Below are positions 1 through 8,570 of a DNA stretch of 64,000 nt, piece by piece. The stretch spans positions 1,612,001-1,676,000 of the forward strand of contig NZ_CP174607.1 of NCBI RefSeq assembly GCF_045999315.1, given 5' to 3'. Both the position numbers and the translations under genes were made by a program. Positions within the stretch are counted from its first letter, which is position 1, and every line of letters begins with the position of its first letter. The stretch comes from Peredibacter sp045999315. Its GTDB lineage: Bacteria; Bdellovibrionota; Bacteriovoracia; Bacteriovoracales; Bacteriovoracaceae. A model generated the notes under the pieces. The model saw only the letters and a list, made by a program, of their open reading frames with translations, was not told where the DNA came from and ran no database searches.

Positions 1-2
1 CT

Positions 3-125
3 CCAGCTCCGGTTGTACCAACGGCACCGGCAGAGCCTAAGAAAGAAAATCAGGAGGCGAAGTTAACAACACCTCCTGAAGTTCCCGTTAAAACAACATC
101 AGACGCGACTAAAAGCGTGCTCTAA
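3..125 (+). CDS. C-terminal tail of a truncated upstream gene
   Basis: An open frame enters from the left edge and stops at a TAA ending at 125. The visible 40 residues are rich in Pro, Ala, Thr, Glu and Lys (it starts PAPVVPTAPAEPKKE and ends in SVL), as in a disordered linker or tail. It overlaps the end of the convergent cystathionine gene by 27 bases. No domain is visible, so the function cannot be named; codon choice and the convergent layout make a real gene end likely but not certain. Confidence 0.5.
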   Translation, partial: PAPVVPTAPAEPKKENQEAKLTTPPEVPVKTTSDATKSVL

Positions 126-1256
126 ATCCTTCACTAGATCATCACTATCTTCAATACCAACTGAGAGACGGATTAGGTTATCAAAAATACCTAGTCCTTC
201 TCTTACGTTTTTAGGAATCGAAGCATGAGTCATAATTGCTGGATGATCTACCAGAGATTCAACTCCACCAAGTGATTCTGCTAGAGCAAACAGTTTTACG
301 TTCTCAAGGAACTTACGAGATTCATCAATTCCACCCTTGATGAAGAAAGTAATCATCCCACCGGCGCCCTTCATTTGCTTTTGAGCAAGTTCATACTGAG
401 GGTGAGACTTAAGACCAGGATAAATAACTCTTTCAACTTTTGGGTGCTTCTCAAGGAACTGTGCGATCTTCATCGCGTTTTCCTGATGGGCCTTCATTCT
501 TACCGCAAGAGTCTTGATCCCACGAAGAACGAGCCATGAATCAAATGGTGACTGAGAAGGGCCAATGGCGTTTTGGTAGAAGAAGATTTTCTCTTTGATT
601 TCGTCAGAGTTAAACATCAATGCACCACCAACGACATCAGAGTGACCGTTGATGAATTTTGTCATTGAGTGAAGAACGATATCAGCACCGTGATCAAGCG
701 GGTTCTGGAAGAACGGGCTCATGAACGTGTTATCAACCACTGTCAGAGCACCGACTTTTTTCGCCATCGCGGCCACTGCCTTGATATCAGAAATCTTAAG
801 AAGTGGGTTCGTTGGAGTTTCAAGCCATACAAGTGCTGGCTTTGTCTCATTGATTTCTTTCTCAAGCTTTACCAGGTCAGTTGTGTCCACAAATTTATAC
901 TGGTGAATATCGTTAAATACTTTTGAGAAAAGACGGTAAGTGCCACCATAAACGTCGTCACCGCAAAGGATCTTTGAACCTTTGGGAAGCATATGCATGA
1001 TAAGAGAAGAGGCCGAAAGACCTGAAGCAGTTACGAAACAGTGCTTAGCATTTTCTAGTGAAGCAAGACACTCTTGAAGACGAGTACGAGTTGGGTTGTG
1101 AGAACGAGTGTACTCATAACCTTTGTGCTCACCCGGTGAACTTTGCACATAAGTTGAAGTTTGGAAGATAGGAGGCATGATCGCACCCGTTGTTGGATCC
1201 GGCTCGCCGCCTACGTGGATAACTTTCGTTTCGAATTTCATTTCTTTCATACTCAT
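99..1256 (-). CDS. Cystathionine gamma-synthase/gamma-lyase (PLP, Cys/Met metabolism)
   Basis: A 385-residue protein of the Cys/Met metabolism PLP-dependent fold-type I family, the usual length for it. Visible marks are the early YEYTRSHNPTR stretch (about 48-58), the cofactor Asp in VVDNTF (Asp175) and the Schiff-base lysine in HSMTKFINGHSDVVGG (Lys200). It should act in the cytosol in the interconversion of cystathionine, cysteine and homocysteine. Synthase (MetB) and lyase (MccB/CTH) cannot be separated by eye, so no symbol is given. It is the last gene of a minus-strand operon, 3 bases after the ligase gene, and its GGAG ribosome site lies inside that gene's final codons. The neighbouring glutamate-cysteine ligase suggests a role in cysteine supply for thiol synthesis. 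Confidence 0.93.
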   Translation of the reverse strand: MSMKEMKFETKVIHVGGEPDPTTGAIMPPIFQTSTYVQSSPGEHKGYEYTRSHNPTRTRLQECLASLENAKHCFVTASGLSASSLIMHMLPKGSKILCGDDVYGGTYRLFSKVFNDIHQYKFVDTTDLVKLEKEINETKPALVWLETPTNPLLKISDIKAVAAMAKKVGALTVVDNTFMSPFFQNPLDHGADIVLHSMTKFINGHSDVVGGALMFNSDEIKEKIFFYQNAIGPSQSPFDSWLVLRGIKTLAVRMKAHQENAMKIAQFLEKHPKVERVIYPGLKSHPQYELAQKQMKGAGGMITFFIKGGIDESRKFLENVKLFALAESLGGVESLVDHPAIMTHASIPKNVREGLGIFDNLIRLSVGIEDSDDLVKDLEHAFSRV

Positions 1257-1259
1257 TAC

Positions 1260-2495
1260 TTACTCCATCAATTCTTTCATTTCATACGAAGCGGCCAGGG
1301 TCGAAAGGCGGGCAATCACCGAGTACACAGCTTCTTTTATTTTATGATCGCAATCTTGTTTAACATCTGAAAGGCAAAGTTTCTGATAAATCATACCTTG
1401 TGAATTAAGGTTTGCCTGGGTGCCTTTGAGAGGATTTGTTCTCATAAAGCCCCCTGAACTTCTGCCGTTTACCAGATAAATAGTCACTTCGGCCGGAGCG
1501 TCGTCATATTTAACGACGGTTTCCACACCTTCCTGGATCAGAACTGATGTGAACTTGAGGTTGTTCTTACCAACGTCCATTTTGTTACGGCCCTTGCGGT
1601 TCATTGAACGAATCTCTTCGCCGCTTGAAACCACTGAGATCCCCATGCCGTAGGTTCCTTGTGAGGCCTTGGCAAATACTGAAGAACCAGGTGGAAGTGT
1701 CGCCAGAAGCTTATCTACTTCATTTCCAAGCTCATCCAAACCTTCCTTGGTGTTGAAATCAATATTTTCAACGTAAGAGAAGTGGGCCTGGATAAGATCA
1801 GGATTAATGCCGAAGTGATTGGCGAATTTATTCGCAGTCTCACGGTAATGCTTAAAGTGGTGGATCTTTTGACGCTTGAACCATCCCACATAAGGAGATG
1901 GGAGCACAGGAGTCTTGATAGATTTCCAATCAACTTCAAGCGGAACCGATTGATCGTTATTTAAAACCACCGCTTCAAAATCAAATTTCACACCTGGAGT
2001 GTAAGAGATGAATTGACCGTCTTGCACTTGAGCACGGTGAATTTCAATCTTATGGCCCGAGAAAGATTCTAGAACCGCAACGTCCCCGCCAACTTCAGCA
2101 AAGAGGTTGGCGTCCGGAGAAAAGAGCGTCACATTCGCATCTGACATTTCAATCGTCGATTTCAATTTATAAAGGTGATCCAGATAATACTTATTTTTGG
2201 TATGAGATTCCGGAAGAATTCCCACGCGGTTTAAGTTTGGTTTAATTTGATCAAATCTTTCACGGAAGTGATCAGCGCAGAAAAGAAGATCTTTACTACA
2301 AAGGTTGTTGAAACCGGCCGGATACATATTGTGATCCACGGGAGCAAACTTTGTTTTACTTTCTCTCACATCAACACTTGAAGTAAGGGGCTGGGGGAGA
2401 GCGGCCTGGGCCTTATCAATCCATTCATTGATGGCATTCAGGTTATGGCAGAAGAACTGTTCTAGCTCTGCCTTCGTGTTCACTTTAAACGACAT
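1260..2495 (-). CDS. gshA: Glutamate-cysteine ligase, Acidithiobacillus type (GshA)
   Basis: A 411-residue protein that matches the small family of proteobacterial glutamate-cysteine ligases first named from Acidithiobacillus ferrooxidans (Pfam Glu_cys_ligase, TIGR02049). The match rests on the FAPVDHNMYPAGFNNLC stretch (about 50-66), the ATP-grasp-like KASQGTYGMGI segment and YLVNGRSSGGFMRTN near the C-terminus. The enzyme joins glutamate to cysteine with ATP, the first step of glutathione synthesis. Its start overlaps the end of the ArsA-like gene by 11 bases, so the two are probably translated together. No gshB is in the window, so the second step must be encoded elsewhere or gamma-glutamylcysteine is the final thiol. 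Confidence 0.85.
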   Translation of the reverse strand: MSFKVNTKAELEQFFCHNLNAINEWIDKAQAALPQPLTSSVDVRESKTKFAPVDHNMYPAGFNNLCSKDLLFCADHFRERFDQIKPNLNRVGILPESHTKNKYYLDHLYKLKSTIEMSDANVTLFSPDANLFAEVGGDVAVLESFSGHKIEIHRAQVQDGQFISYTPGVKFDFEAVVLNNDQSVPLEVDWKSIKTPVLPSPYVGWFKRQKIHHFKHYRETANKFANHFGINPDLIQAHFSYVENIDFNTKEGLDELGNEVDKLLATLPPGSSVFAKASQGTYGMGISVVSSGEEIRSMNRKGRNKMDVGKNNLKFTSVLIQEGVETVVKYDDAPAEVTIYLVNGRSSGGFMRTNPLKGTQANLNSQGMIYQKLCLSDVKQDCDHKIKEAVYSVIARLSTLAASYEMKELME

Positions 2496-3531
2496 AGGAC
2501 TTCCATTTTTCTGTAAGATGTTGAATATGATCTGTAGGCGAGAGACTAATCACCTCAGGGAATTCCAGTACCTCTGGGAATAACCCTCTTAGCTGTTGTT
2601 TCAAAGATATTTCTTTATCCTCGAGGGATTTTTTTACATTATTCAGCGATTCATCACTCGGAGACCAGCCTCTAAGCTCCTGCTCTAGGCATTTATTAAG
2701 CACGAGATAATGATCCTGATGGATAAATTCACTCGCATGGGACTTCATTTCTACTGCTTCCTGGGCCTTTCCTTGCTCTACTGAGGTCACTAAAAACCAG
2801 TTACATTCAGTTCGTGACTTCAATTTATCCTGGAGAGCGAGTCCTTTCATGAATGCTTCACGGGACTGATAAATAATGTGAATGGCCTGGATGAAATCAT
2901 CAATGAATTCTGCTCCAGTGACGTTTTGAAGATAACCCAAAAGTTTTCTCACACCACTGGAAACAATTTTATTGATGAGACCAAAACCAAAAACTTTTTT
3001 ACCGGCCGAAGCGGTCTTCTGTGAAAGATAACTAAAAATCTCCACAAAGTTCTGATTAAAGAAAGAACGGATTTTACCTACACCTTCCAAAAAGTCCAGA
3101 AAGTGTGCACCCGGTGGTGTATCTAAAACCACTACATCATACTTTCCGGTCTCAAACTGCATCTGCACTTCTACCAAAGATAAAATCTCATTCATTCCGC
3201 CATAAGGGCGCGAGAGAATTTTAACAATGCGGTTATTAGCGAGATCAGGAGTGTTGTATTTACTCGCCATTCGCTGAATGGTTTTTTCCGGCGACATGAG
3301 AAGGGCATCAAGCTTTAGGCCTTGAAGTTCAACGGGAGTTACGTCGCCAACGTGTTCGCCTTTAAGACCCAGTAGATCTTTTAAGCGCTTCGCCGGATCA
3401 ATAGTGATCAGGAGAACTCGTTTTCCCATTTGAGAAAGATTGAGGGCGCGTGAGGTCGCTAGAGTTGTCTTACCAACTCCTCCTGTACCACAAAAAATCT
3501 CGAACGATTTGATTTCGAGGCCCACATTCAA
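2485..3531 (-). CDS. ArsA/Get3-like ATPase, subunit 1
   Basis: A 348-residue SIMIBI-class ATPase related to ArsA and Get3. The N-terminal P-loop is CGTGGVGKTT (about 14-23), the switch I segment TIDPAKRL follows, and the switch II segment reads VLDTPPGAHFL. The signature lysine normally just before the first Gly-Gly of the deviant Walker A motif (KGGVGKT) is Thr here. The arsenic-site cysteines and arsenic genes are absent, so arsenite export is unlikely. A second ArsA-like gene lies 21 bases upstream in the same operon. I infer a heterodimer, like the tandem ArsA/Get3-like pairs of actinobacteria (Rv3679-Rv3680). Client and role are unknown. Confidence 0.85.
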   Translation of the reverse strand: MNVGLEIKSFEIFCGTGGVGKTTLATSRALNLSQMGKRVLLITIDPAKRLKDLLGLKGEHVGDVTPVELQGLKLDALLMSPEKTIQRMASKYNTPDLANNRIVKILSRPYGGMNEILSLVEVQMQFETGKYDVVVLDTPPGAHFLDFLEGVGKIRSFFNQNFVEIFSYLSQKTASAGKKVFGFGLINKIVSSGVRKLLGYLQNVTGAEFIDDFIQAIHIIYQSREAFMKGLALQDKLKSRTECNWFLVTSVEQGKAQEAVEMKSHASEFIHQDHYLVLNKCLEQELRGWSPSDESLNNVKKSLEDKEISLKQQLRGLFPEVLEFPEVISLSPTDHIQHLTEKWKSYVV

Positions 3532-3552
3532 TCCTTTGAAAGCCCCTCTATT

Positions 3553-4371
3553 CTATATGAGTTTTGAGAGAGACCCAACTAAATCCGACTCGATGGATTT
3601 AGTGTCATTTCCGAGTGAATGAGGAAGGATGCATTGCATATCCGCTTGATGCTCTTCAACCAAGCGTTTTTCGTTTAAGGCCTTTTCGCGAAGCCCTTGC
3701 GGCACTTCTTCAAATTTTCCTTCGAGAAGAGGATAAAGGCAGTTATTCACAGTGATGTCTACTTCCACTGGTGTTCTTTCCCGAAGACCAGATCGAAGTT
3801 CCTGTGCTTCTTGCCAAGACATGAGGCTTGGCAAACTCACCACATGAATTTTCGTATAGCTCGGATCATTCAAGCGGCCAAGCATTTTAGTGGCGTCATC
3901 AAAGACAATTCCACTCTCAAAGATTTGTTTAAAGTTTGTGGTTGATTCCACCATGGTAAGAGCGTGGCCCGAGGCGGGTGCATCCAATACAACAATGAGA
4001 CGAGGATTTTCTTTTCCCATCTCGAGAATTTTTCCGAGGTAAATCAGGTAACTAAAACCTGGAACCATGTTGATCAGCGCGCGGAAAAACGGAGTTTTTA
4101 CAATCCATGAACCGATCATTTTAGAATTGAGTCTGCGTTCAATATAACCGCGTGCACTTTCTTCAAGATCGAGAGCAATTTCTTTAACACCCTCATGCAT
4201 GCGTTCAGAGGAACCGGCCGAGGTTTCACCCATCGCTTGATTTTTAAATGTTAAGTAGACTGCTTCGTGATCGTGTTCGGTAAGATATTTGACGAAAGTT
4301 CTAGCGAGGGTTGTTTTTCCCACGCCGCCTTTCCCAGTAAAGATATAAAGACGACGTGGTTGTTGTTCCAT
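3553..4371 (-). CDS. ArsA/Get3-like ATPase, subunit 2
   Basis: A 272-residue ATPase, shorter than its neighbour. It keeps the full deviant Walker A motif with signature lysine (FTGKGGVGKTT, about 11-21) and a switch II-like VVLDAPASGHAL segment. The DPA switch I segment is missing: where it should be the protein reads YLTFKNQAMGE. It therefore lacks the part that subunit 1 keeps, and keeps the lysine that subunit 1 lost. Its ATG overlaps the stop codon of the upstream barrel gene by one base (TGATG), so translation is probably coupled. A membrane or envelope sorting role is conceivable given the outer-membrane neighbour, but this is inference. Confidence 0.83.
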   Translation of the reverse strand: MEQQPRRLYIFTGKGGVGKTTLARTFVKYLTEHDHEAVYLTFKNQAMGETSAGSSERMHEGVKEIALDLEESARGYIERRLNSKMIGSWIVKTPFFRALINMVPGFSYLIYLGKILEMGKENPRLIVVLDAPASGHALTMVESTTNFKQIFESGIVFDDATKMLGRLNDPSYTKIHVVSLPSLMSWQEAQELRSGLRERTPVEVDITVNNCLYPLLEGKFEEVPQGLREKALNEKRLVEEHQADMQCILPHSLGNDTKSIESDLVGSLSKLI

Positions 4372-5099
4372 CAGAAGAGGTACATCCCGGTGATGAGCAT
4401 TTTAAAGTAGTAACCTTTCAGATCCGATTGATTGTCCTGTTGTACTTTGAATGGCCAGTGCATTTGTCCCAAAACACCCACAACGTAGTGTTCATTGAGG
4501 CGAAGATCCACACCCGCACCAAAGTTAGCTCCAAAAGTGACTTTCTGATCAGACCATTTTGCCTTGCCTTGATCGTTCACACGTTTTGCTCTTGGGGCAT
4601 AAAAACCCAGACCGCCCAAAAAGTAGGGAGAAAGATTGTCGTATTCAACGAAGCGACCTTTGATTGATCCAGCAAGACCCATCACTTTCATTCTCTCATT
4701 ATCATTTTTGTGCTCAGACATATGAGCGTTCACCAGTAAATCGAATGAATAACTGGCGGCATATGAATAGAACAGGTCTGCGGTGATTTTGTCATCGCCG
4801 TACTTGCCATAATTCCCCATTAGGAAAGTTTGACCCAATCCAATGCCGAGTCCGTGCTGACGCAGTTGCCTTGGAGCACCGGCGTGGTGAGCGGCCGCTT
4901 TTTCTTCCGCTTCACGTTCTAGAACCACATTAGATTTTTTGATCTCGGGCTCAGAAGAAAGTTCCTGTGAAGTGTTCGGCGTTTTAATTTTTGGGGTAAA
5001 TGCTTTCGGCTCAGAGGCCTGGGCAAGAGAAAGGGAAGGGCTTAAAAAACACATGGCCGCAAAAGCGGCCATGAGCATTACAGAATTTTTTTTACTCAT
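4371..5099 (-). CDS. Exported outer-membrane beta-barrel protein
   Basis: A 242-residue protein with an N-terminal signal peptide ending near SLSLAQA, a 40-60-residue low-complexity linker rich in Lys, Glu and Ser, then a region of alternating hydrophobic strands (GLGIGLGQTFLMGNYG, LGGLGFYAPRA, YVVGVLGQMHW) that ends in aromatic Phe (GMYLF), as usual for outer-membrane barrels recognised by BamA. Size and pattern fit a small OmpA/OmpW-like 8-strand barrel. It sits between the PhaR-type regulator (9-base gap) and the ArsA-like pair (1-base overlap). Substrate and function are unknown. Confidence 0.75.
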   Translation of the reverse strand: MSKKNSVMLMAAFAAMCFLSPSLSLAQASEPKAFTPKIKTPNTSQELSSEPEIKKSNVVLEREAEEKAAAHHAGAPRQLRQHGLGIGLGQTFLMGNYGKYGDDKITADLFYSYAASYSFDLLVNAHMSEHKNDNERMKVMGLAGSIKGRFVEYDNLSPYFLGGLGFYAPRAKRVNDQGKAKWSDQKVTFGANFGAGVDLRLNEHYVVGVLGQMHWPFKVQQDNQSDLKGYYFKMLITGMYLF

Positions 5100-5108
5100 G
5101 AACCAATA

Positions 5109-5504
5109 TTAGTTCAGAGTAGCAGAATTTTCCATAGAAGAGTTAAGACCAGCTACGAAAGCAGGCTTGAAATCTTCAGCAACAACAGCTGCTGGCATAT
5201 CGAAAGTAAGGTTTAGCTTACCTTCTAGGGCACCGATATAACCAGTTAGAGTGCCTTCTTCAGAACGGATAACACGCTTAAGAAGTTCAGTGTTACCTGG
5301 CTTAAGAGATTTACGCTCTTGATCGAAAAGAAGTTGGATCTGAGTCATATAAGTGATGTCGTTTTTAGACTTATTGTCGATAACTTGGATTTCGTGACCT
5401 TCGCGGATGATCTGAGCGATCTCTTCGAGAGTTACATAGCAGCTTTGGAAAGTGTCGTAGAGCTTGCGGTTCTGGTAACGCTTGATGATACGTACGTCTT
5501 TCAT
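5109..5504 (-). CDS. PhaR-type polyhydroxyalkanoate regulator
   Basis: A 131-residue protein whose first 62 residues match the PHB/PHA accumulation regulator DNA-binding domain: RIIKRYQNRKLYDT (about 5-18), YVTLEEIAQII and VIDNKSKNDITYMTQIQ. Family members bind DNA and polyhydroxyalkanoate granules and repress phasin genes. The C-terminal part is shorter than in classic PhaR and I see no phasin or PHA synthase nearby. It is the first gene of the minus-strand operon that ends in the cystathionine gene, and a near-palindrome lies about 27 bases before its start. In predators lacking PHA synthase the protein may have been re-used as a general regulator. Confidence 0.85.
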   Translation of the reverse strand: MKDVRIIKRYQNRKLYDTFQSCYVTLEEIAQIIREGHEIQVIDNKSKNDITYMTQIQLLFDQERKSLKPGNTELLKRVIRSEEGTLTGYIGALEGKLNLTFDMPAAVVAEDFKPAFVAGLNSSMENSATLN

Positions 5505-5530
5505 GTTGTTCCCCTAATTTGTGGTTATAC

Positions 5531-5551
5531 CCTTTTAAATCATTTTAAAGG
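5531..5551. promoter_or_regulatory. Near-palindrome in the phaR-type promoter region
   Basis: A 21-base dyad with outer arms CCTTT/AAAGG and inner TAAA/TTTA arms sits about 27-47 bases upstream of the PhaR-type start codon, where a promoter is expected. It is a candidate operator, perhaps for autoregulation. It does not look like the GC-rich PhaR sites known elsewhere, so the link is only positional. Confidence 0.35.
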
Positions 5552-5828
5552 TACTTACGTTAATAGTTTTTATTGGCAAAAAGAAACAGCGCACTCAAAG
5601 AAATCTGTTTTTGCGCGCTATCGCTCCGTAGTTTCGGGTGGGTTTTACTAATACCGCACTTGGCTGTCAACCCAGATGGTCATAAAAAATCCTAAAGATG
5701 AAAAAAAATGGTCCCATGGGGAAATTTTTTCCCAATCACATTAAGCTTATTCTTTAAAAATCATGGGCTTAGGTAATTAAAATGGGCCTAGATTTGTTAC
5801 GCGTCAAAAAAATCAATTCCTAAAAAAG
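5552..5828. other. Divergent intergenic region, no gene seen
   Basis: This stretch lies between the divergent PhaR-type operon and the TPR lipoprotein gene. It is AT-rich with several runs of A and T and presumably holds both promoters. No frame longer than a few dozen codons with a ribosome site is visible and I do not recognise an RNA gene. Confidence 0.5.
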
Positions 5829-5896
5829 CAGCTGTGGAAGCCGATAAAAGTCATAGAGGGGAACCATTGAAGGTCCCCTTCTTCAACAGCTGGAAG
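5829..5896 (+). promoter_or_regulatory. Structured 5' leader ahead of the TPR gene
   Basis: CAGCTGT (5829-5835) pairs with ACAGCTG (5886-5892) and, after one mismatch, GAAG (5837-5840) pairs with CTTC (5881-5884). Inside sits a second hairpin, GGGGAACC with GGTCCCC and one bulged A (5858-5878). The ribosome site GGAAG begins at the last bases of the outer stem, 9 bases before the ATG at 5901. No T-run follows, so this is a leader structure, not a terminator. Confidence 0.5.
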
Positions 5897-5900
5897 TTTT

Positions 5901-7757
5901 ATGAAATTTGTCTCAGCCCTTGCCCCAGTTCTCCTCGTAAGCTCGCTCTTGGTAGGTTGTGCTCATGTAACTGAACACAAGGCCCCTCAGCTTTCCGATT
6001 TTTCCCCAGAACAAATCGAACAAATGAATAGGGACGCTCTGGCGATCGCTTCGAAACGATTAGAAGAGATGGTGATTCAGGCCAAGGCCAGTCAATCAGG
6101 CGTAAATTATTTAGCAACGGACCTGTTTTTGAAGGCGAATATGTCACTTTTAGAAGGGGACTACTCAACGGCGTCGGTGCTGTTTAAGCACGTGGTTGCC
6201 CTGGTTCCCAATGATGATTTCCTTCAGAAAAAATATGCGATTAGCTTGATCCGCACAGGTGACCTTCAAGAGGCCCAGGTGGTTTTAGAGCGCCTCTATC
6301 AGAAAACAAAAGAAGAAAAAGTAGGACTTATTCTGGCCGGAGTTTATACCGGCGTGGATCAGGAAGAGCATGCTCGCAGAATCTACCGCGACCTGCTTTC
6401 GATTAATCCTAAGAATGAAGATGCCTGTGTCTTTTTAAGTAAATCCCTGGCAGTTTCTAAGGAAACCACTAAGGCGCTGAATCAGCTCAAAAGCTGTGCT
6501 GATAAAGATAAAAAGAACGGAATGTATGATTACTATGCGGGGAAAATTTACCTCGATATGGGTGAAGTTCAAAAGGCAGTAGGGGCCTTTACTAAAGCAC
6601 ACGAACGCCAACCAACTCTTGGCACGGCCGTAAGCGCTCTAGGTATTTTATTGGAAGAGCGTGAGCAGCACGATTCGGCCATTAAATTATATGAGAAGTA
6701 TTTAAAGTCTCAGCCAAAAGACTCGGCGATTTTGACTCGAATGGTTCAGGCCTTATTCCTGAAGGAAAGATTTGCAGAAGTCATTCCTTATGCTGAGAGA
6801 TTGAGTGATATCGAGCCGGAAAATCTGAACTTAAAAGTTAAACTCGGCATCCTTTATACGGACGCTAAGAAGTATCCGGAAGCGATTTCAGTTTTTAAAG
6901 ATTTGTTAGTGGCGGCTCCGCAGTCAGACAAAATTCTTTATTATCTGGGTGCCATTCATCAAGAGATGAGTCAGTACCATGAGTCGATTGAATACTTTAA
7001 TCAAATCCCATCTTCGAGCGGTCTTTATACAGATAGTTCAGTTCAGATGGCCAATATGCTTTCGACTCTTGCCCAGGCCGAGCATCACGATAAAGGCGAG
7101 ACAAAATGGAAAGAGGCCTTCCTTAAACACGTGAACACTAAGATCGAAGAGTTCAAAGACATGCGTGTTGAATTCAGCGTGATTAAATCGGGCTATTTTG
7201 AAGGTGTCGCCAACTATAAGGATGCGATGGAGACCATGATGGTCGTGCAGGACGAGAAGAGTTTCTCTACTCAGCACAAATACTATCTGGCGAACCTCTA
7301 TGAGAAAGAAAAGAAGTTTGATGCTTCGACTGCTCTCATCATGAGCATCATTGAAAAAGAACCAAAAAACGCCCATGCCTGGAACTTCCTTGGCTACTCA
7401 CTTCTCGTGCGTGGCGAACAAATGGAAAAGGCCTTTGAGTATATCCAGACTGCTCTGAAAATCAGTCCGGATGACGGTTATATCCGTGACTCTCTTGGCT
7501 GGTATTACTTCAAGCAAGGTAACATTAAAAAGGCCCTGGCCGAGTTGGAAGTTGCCCAGAAAAAAGTGCCTGATGATGTGGAAATTTTAAAACACCTGGC
7601 CGAAGTGCATAAGGAATTAAAAGATTACTCGCGTGCAAAAACTTTCTTAGAGTCAGCATTAAAGCACGTGCGCTATCAGCAAGATCGTAAAGAGATCATG
7701 ACGGCGATGGAAGAGCTGGATACAAGCCGTCTTCCTGCTTCGGGTAAGCTCGATTAA
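5901..7757 (+). CDS. TPR-repeat lipoprotein
   Basis: A 618-residue protein with a lipoprotein signal (lipobox LLVGC at about 16-20), so it is probably anchored in the outer or inner membrane facing the periplasm. After a short linker it is a long run of tetratricopeptide repeats from about residue 70 to the end, such as YYAGKIYLDMGEVQKAVGAF and AWNFLGYSLLVRGEQMEKAF. Each TPR pair makes a helical scaffold for protein contacts. A structured leader precedes it and a second lipoprotein gene follows after 36 bases. The order TPR protein then LolB-like lipoprotein recalls lipoprotein-sorting loci of other proteobacteria, but this is inference; envelope assembly is the likeliest role. Confidence 0.85.
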   Translation: MKFVSALAPVLLVSSLLVGCAHVTEHKAPQLSDFSPEQIEQMNRDALAIASKRLEEMVIQAKASQSGVNYLATDLFLKANMSLLEGDYSTASVLFKHVVALVPNDDFLQKKYAISLIRTGDLQEAQVVLERLYQKTKEEKVGLILAGVYTGVDQEEHARRIYRDLLSINPKNEDACVFLSKSLAVSKETTKALNQLKSCADKDKKNGMYDYYAGKIYLDMGEVQKAVGAFTKAHERQPTLGTAVSALGILLEEREQHDSAIKLYEKYLKSQPKDSAILTRMVQALFLKERFAEVIPYAERLSDIEPENLNLKVKLGILYTDAKKYPEAISVFKDLLVAAPQSDKILYYLGAIHQEMSQYHESIEYFNQIPSSSGLYTDSSVQMANMLSTLAQAEHHDKGETKWKEAFLKHVNTKIEEFKDMRVEFSVIKSGYFEGVANYKDAMETMMVVQDEKSFSTQHKYYLANLYEKEKKFDASTALIMSIIEKEPKNAHAWNFLGYSLLVRGEQMEKAFEYIQTALKISPDDGYIRDSLGWYYFKQGNIKKALAELEVAQKKVPDDVEILKHLAEVHKELKDYSRAKTFLESALKHVRYQQDRKEIMTAMEELDTSRLPASGKLD

Positions 7758-7793
7758 ACTTGCGTTTCAATGAAATAGATTTCAATATGGGTC

Positions 7794-8459
7794 ATGTTCA
7801 TTAAACACATGGCCCTTTTATTTTTCCTGACCTCATGCGCTTTATTCAAGAGCGCTCCTTCGCTTAAATCAGAAAATAAAATGAAGCTTCTCGATGCCGT
7901 CAGACTCACAGGTGAAGGTCGTGGACGATTAACTTTAGGTGCTAGTCAGTACGTTTTTAGTTTTGAAAGTTTGATGAAAGAAAACACTGATTGGTTGTTG
8001 GCCGTTTCCATTCCACTTCATGGCGAAGAAGTCATGATTTTACCTGAGCTAAAACAAAAAAATATGCCGGACTCGGAACTTGAGTCCTTTGAGGCCCGCA
8101 TTGATCGAGAGTTCGATAGATTAAAATTAGATAAGATTTTGACCTCGGAAGAGTTCTTAAAAGAGTTCCGTTCATTAGTTCGTTTTAATCTGGCCAAAGC
8201 TTGGGGACAAAAGCCTGATTGTGCAGAGCAGGGCGATGATCTTATTTGCGAATTGGATGGGGAAAAATTTCTTGTGAAGGTTTCAGAGAAGGACATCAAC
8301 ATCATAAAGCTTCTCGGAAAGGGACGAAGCCTTGTTTTGAATGCTCAAAATCTTACGAATTCTATCTTTGATCGCACCGACATTCGACTTTATTCCAGTG
8401 AGTCTCATTCACAGAAAAAAGAATCTTCACTTTCACTCGAACTATTCTGGCAAAACTAA
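7794..8459 (+). CDS. Small lipoprotein, possibly LolB-like
   Basis: A 221-residue protein with a short signal and lipobox FLTSC (about 11-15). The mature part starts with a beta-rich stretch (TGEGRGRLTLGASQYVFSFE, then LLAVSIPLHGEEVMIL) which resembles the first half of the LolB lipoprotein-receptor fold (GRF-type strand, then a PLG-like turn). No sure family signature is present, so LolB is only a suggestion. It follows the TPR lipoprotein gene by 36 bases and is probably co-transcribed. A second ATG at 7809 is possible but gives a very short n-region. Confidence 0.55.
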   Translation: MFIKHMALLFFLTSCALFKSAPSLKSENKMKLLDAVRLTGEGRGRLTLGASQYVFSFESLMKENTDWLLAVSIPLHGEEVMILPELKQKNMPDSELESFEARIDREFDRLKLDKILTSEEFLKEFRSLVRFNLAKAWGQKPDCAEQGDDLICELDGEKFLVKVSEKDINIIKLLGKGRSLVLNAQNLTNSIFDRTDIRLYSSESHSQKKESSLSLELFWQN

Positions 8460-8492
8460 TTCTCTGAGTGTTTTGGTATCAAATTGCACCTA

Positions 8493-8519
8493 TTGTCAAA
8501 AGTGTATTGTTTTTATAGT
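8493..8519 (+). promoter_or_regulatory. Possible sigma70 promoter of the opp operon
   Basis: TTGTCA at 8493-8498 and TATAGT at 8514-8519 resemble -35 and -10 boxes, with a short 15-base spacer, about 50 bases ahead of the oppA-like ATG. The match is by eye only and the short spacer weakens it. Confidence 0.3.
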
Positions 8520-8570
8520 GATTACTTAACTAATGGCATACAATATTCCATATTTTAAAATAGGAGCATT

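Noticed and set aside
669..926. Plus-strand frames inside the cystathionine gene
   Set aside because: They lack ribosome sites and are shadows of a well-supported gene on the other strand.
2485..4371. Arsenite resistance operon
   Set aside because: No ArsB, ArsC, ArsR or ArsD genes and no arsenite-site cysteines are seen near the ArsA-like pair.
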